From: Cololabis saira
Lineage: Eukaryota > Chordata > Actinopteri > Beloniformes > Belonidae
Direction of reading: 5' to 3'
NCBI RefSeq assembly: GCF_033807715.1
Contig: NC_084596.1
Location: forward strand, 37,534,879-37,598,878
DNA length: 64,000 nt
Under the pieces are notes generated by a model. The model did not search any database, was not told the DNA's origin, and saw nothing but the letters and a program-made list of their open reading frames with translations. Below are positions 63,337 to 64,000 of the stretch, one piece after another. The translations under genes and the position numbers were made by a program. Positions within the stretch are counted from its first letter, which is position 1, and each line of letters begins with the position of its first letter.

Positions 63337-63805
63337 TACCGTATTTTCTGGACTATAAGCCGCTACTTTTTTCATAGGTTTTCAACCATGCGGCTTATAC
63401 AAAGGTGCGGCTATTCTGTGGATTTTTCTTCCACCACTTGGGGGGCTCTAACCGGAATTAGAATCAAAACTAAGACAAAATAAATGTATGGAAGAATACG
63501 CTACTTCTTCTTTAGCAGATAGAAGTAGAAGCAGATTTCAAACAGATAAATAGATGAATAAATTCCAGTTATTTTCTCTTGGTTCTGTCCCGTTTTAATC
63601 AGCAAAGTTGCTGCCGTGTTAAAATACACTGTTAGGAAAGGATCTATTTAGGTACAAACATGTATGCATGCATCATTTACAGTTCAAAATGTAAATATCT
63701 AATCTAACAACATAAATATCTGCGACCTGCATATCTTTTTTTTTTTTTAAATAGAGCGGATGCAGCTTGTATGCAGGTGCGGCTTATAGTCCAGAAAATG
63801 CGGTA
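63337..63805. mobile_element. MITE with long TIRs ACCGTATTTTCTGGACTATA / TATAGTCCAGAAAATGCGGT
   Basis: Inverted ends of about 26 bp (up to AAGCCGC and GCGGCTT) flanked by TA on both sides, consistent with a Tc1/mariner-type target. Widespread terminus in fish. Related short copy at 5771-5990. Confidence 0.75.
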
Positions 63806-64000
63806 ATTAAGATCTGGACAAGCCTGTCAATGACAATGATTTCTATCAGGGTGTGCAGGGGCAGGGAAACATCTAAAACATGCAGGACAGCAACCCTCGA
63901 GGACCAGGATTTAACATCCCTGCCTTATGTGTCTTCATTTCCCACTTGTAGATACTCCAAGGTTCCGCACTGGGGCCACTGATATTCAGCTCTATGTTTC
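63806..64000. other. Right edge, possible LINE start
   Basis: The CACTGGGGCCACTGATATTCAGCTCTATG-like end could be the ADDTQLY-type RT segment (ATDIQLYV) of another LINE, but it is cut by the window edge. Confidence 0.3.

Noticed and set aside
63900..64000. Possible next pappa2 exon at the right edge
   Set aside because: The translation does not match the expected continuation (VTPGQMYQY-type); it looks like LINE reverse transcriptase.

Overview
This window is vertebrate nuclear DNA, almost certainly from a teleost fish. Three conserved vertebrate genes are split into short exons with GT/AG introns. The rest is AT-rich and filled with fish-type repeats: hAT, PIF/Harbinger, TTAA-type and Tc1-like elements, LINE fragments and long microsatellites. 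There is no operon structure, CRISPR array or prokaryotic feature. Gene identities come from exon-by-exon translation compared with the human proteins as I know them; no database search was run.

Layout. (1) 1-1318, minus strand: the first two coding exons of xrn1 (5'-3' exoribonuclease 1), running off the left edge, with a CpG-rich 5' end at about 1140-1480. (2) 1.5-4.3 kb: intergenic repeats. (3) 5329-19830, minus strand: a complete cop1 (rfwd2) E3 ubiquitin ligase gene. Twenty exons match the family, and exon 1 is split in two by a transposon. The spliced frame is open for 714 codons with RING, coiled coil and WD40 regions. (4) 20.1-26 kb: intergenic, with LINE pieces and simple repeats. 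(5) 27040-56844, plus strand: the first eleven coding exons of pappa2 (pappalysin-2, an IGFBP protease). These cover the signal peptide, pro-region, LamG-like domain, two LNR modules and the catalytic domain with an intact zinc motif. The gene continues past the right edge. (6) 56.8-64 kb: a long pappa2 intron packed with transposons.

Most notable observation. Coding exon 1 of cop1 carries a 1,925-bp hAT-type element flanked by a perfect 8-bp target duplication. The element's inverted repeat supplies a good splice donor (AGAG|GTGGGT), and the element end plus the target duplication supply a pyrimidine tract and acceptor AG. Splicing there removes the element in frame, at a net cost of three residues (Q-S-N). 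This looks like a recent intron made by a DNA transposon. A shorter copy of the same family lies in pappa2 intron 7, where its terminal donor could extend exon 7 in frame by 34 codons.

The three genes do not form a pathway. cop1 and pappa2 are also close in human (1q25), while xrn1 is elsewhere in human (3q23), so the xrn1-cop1 junction is a lineage difference.
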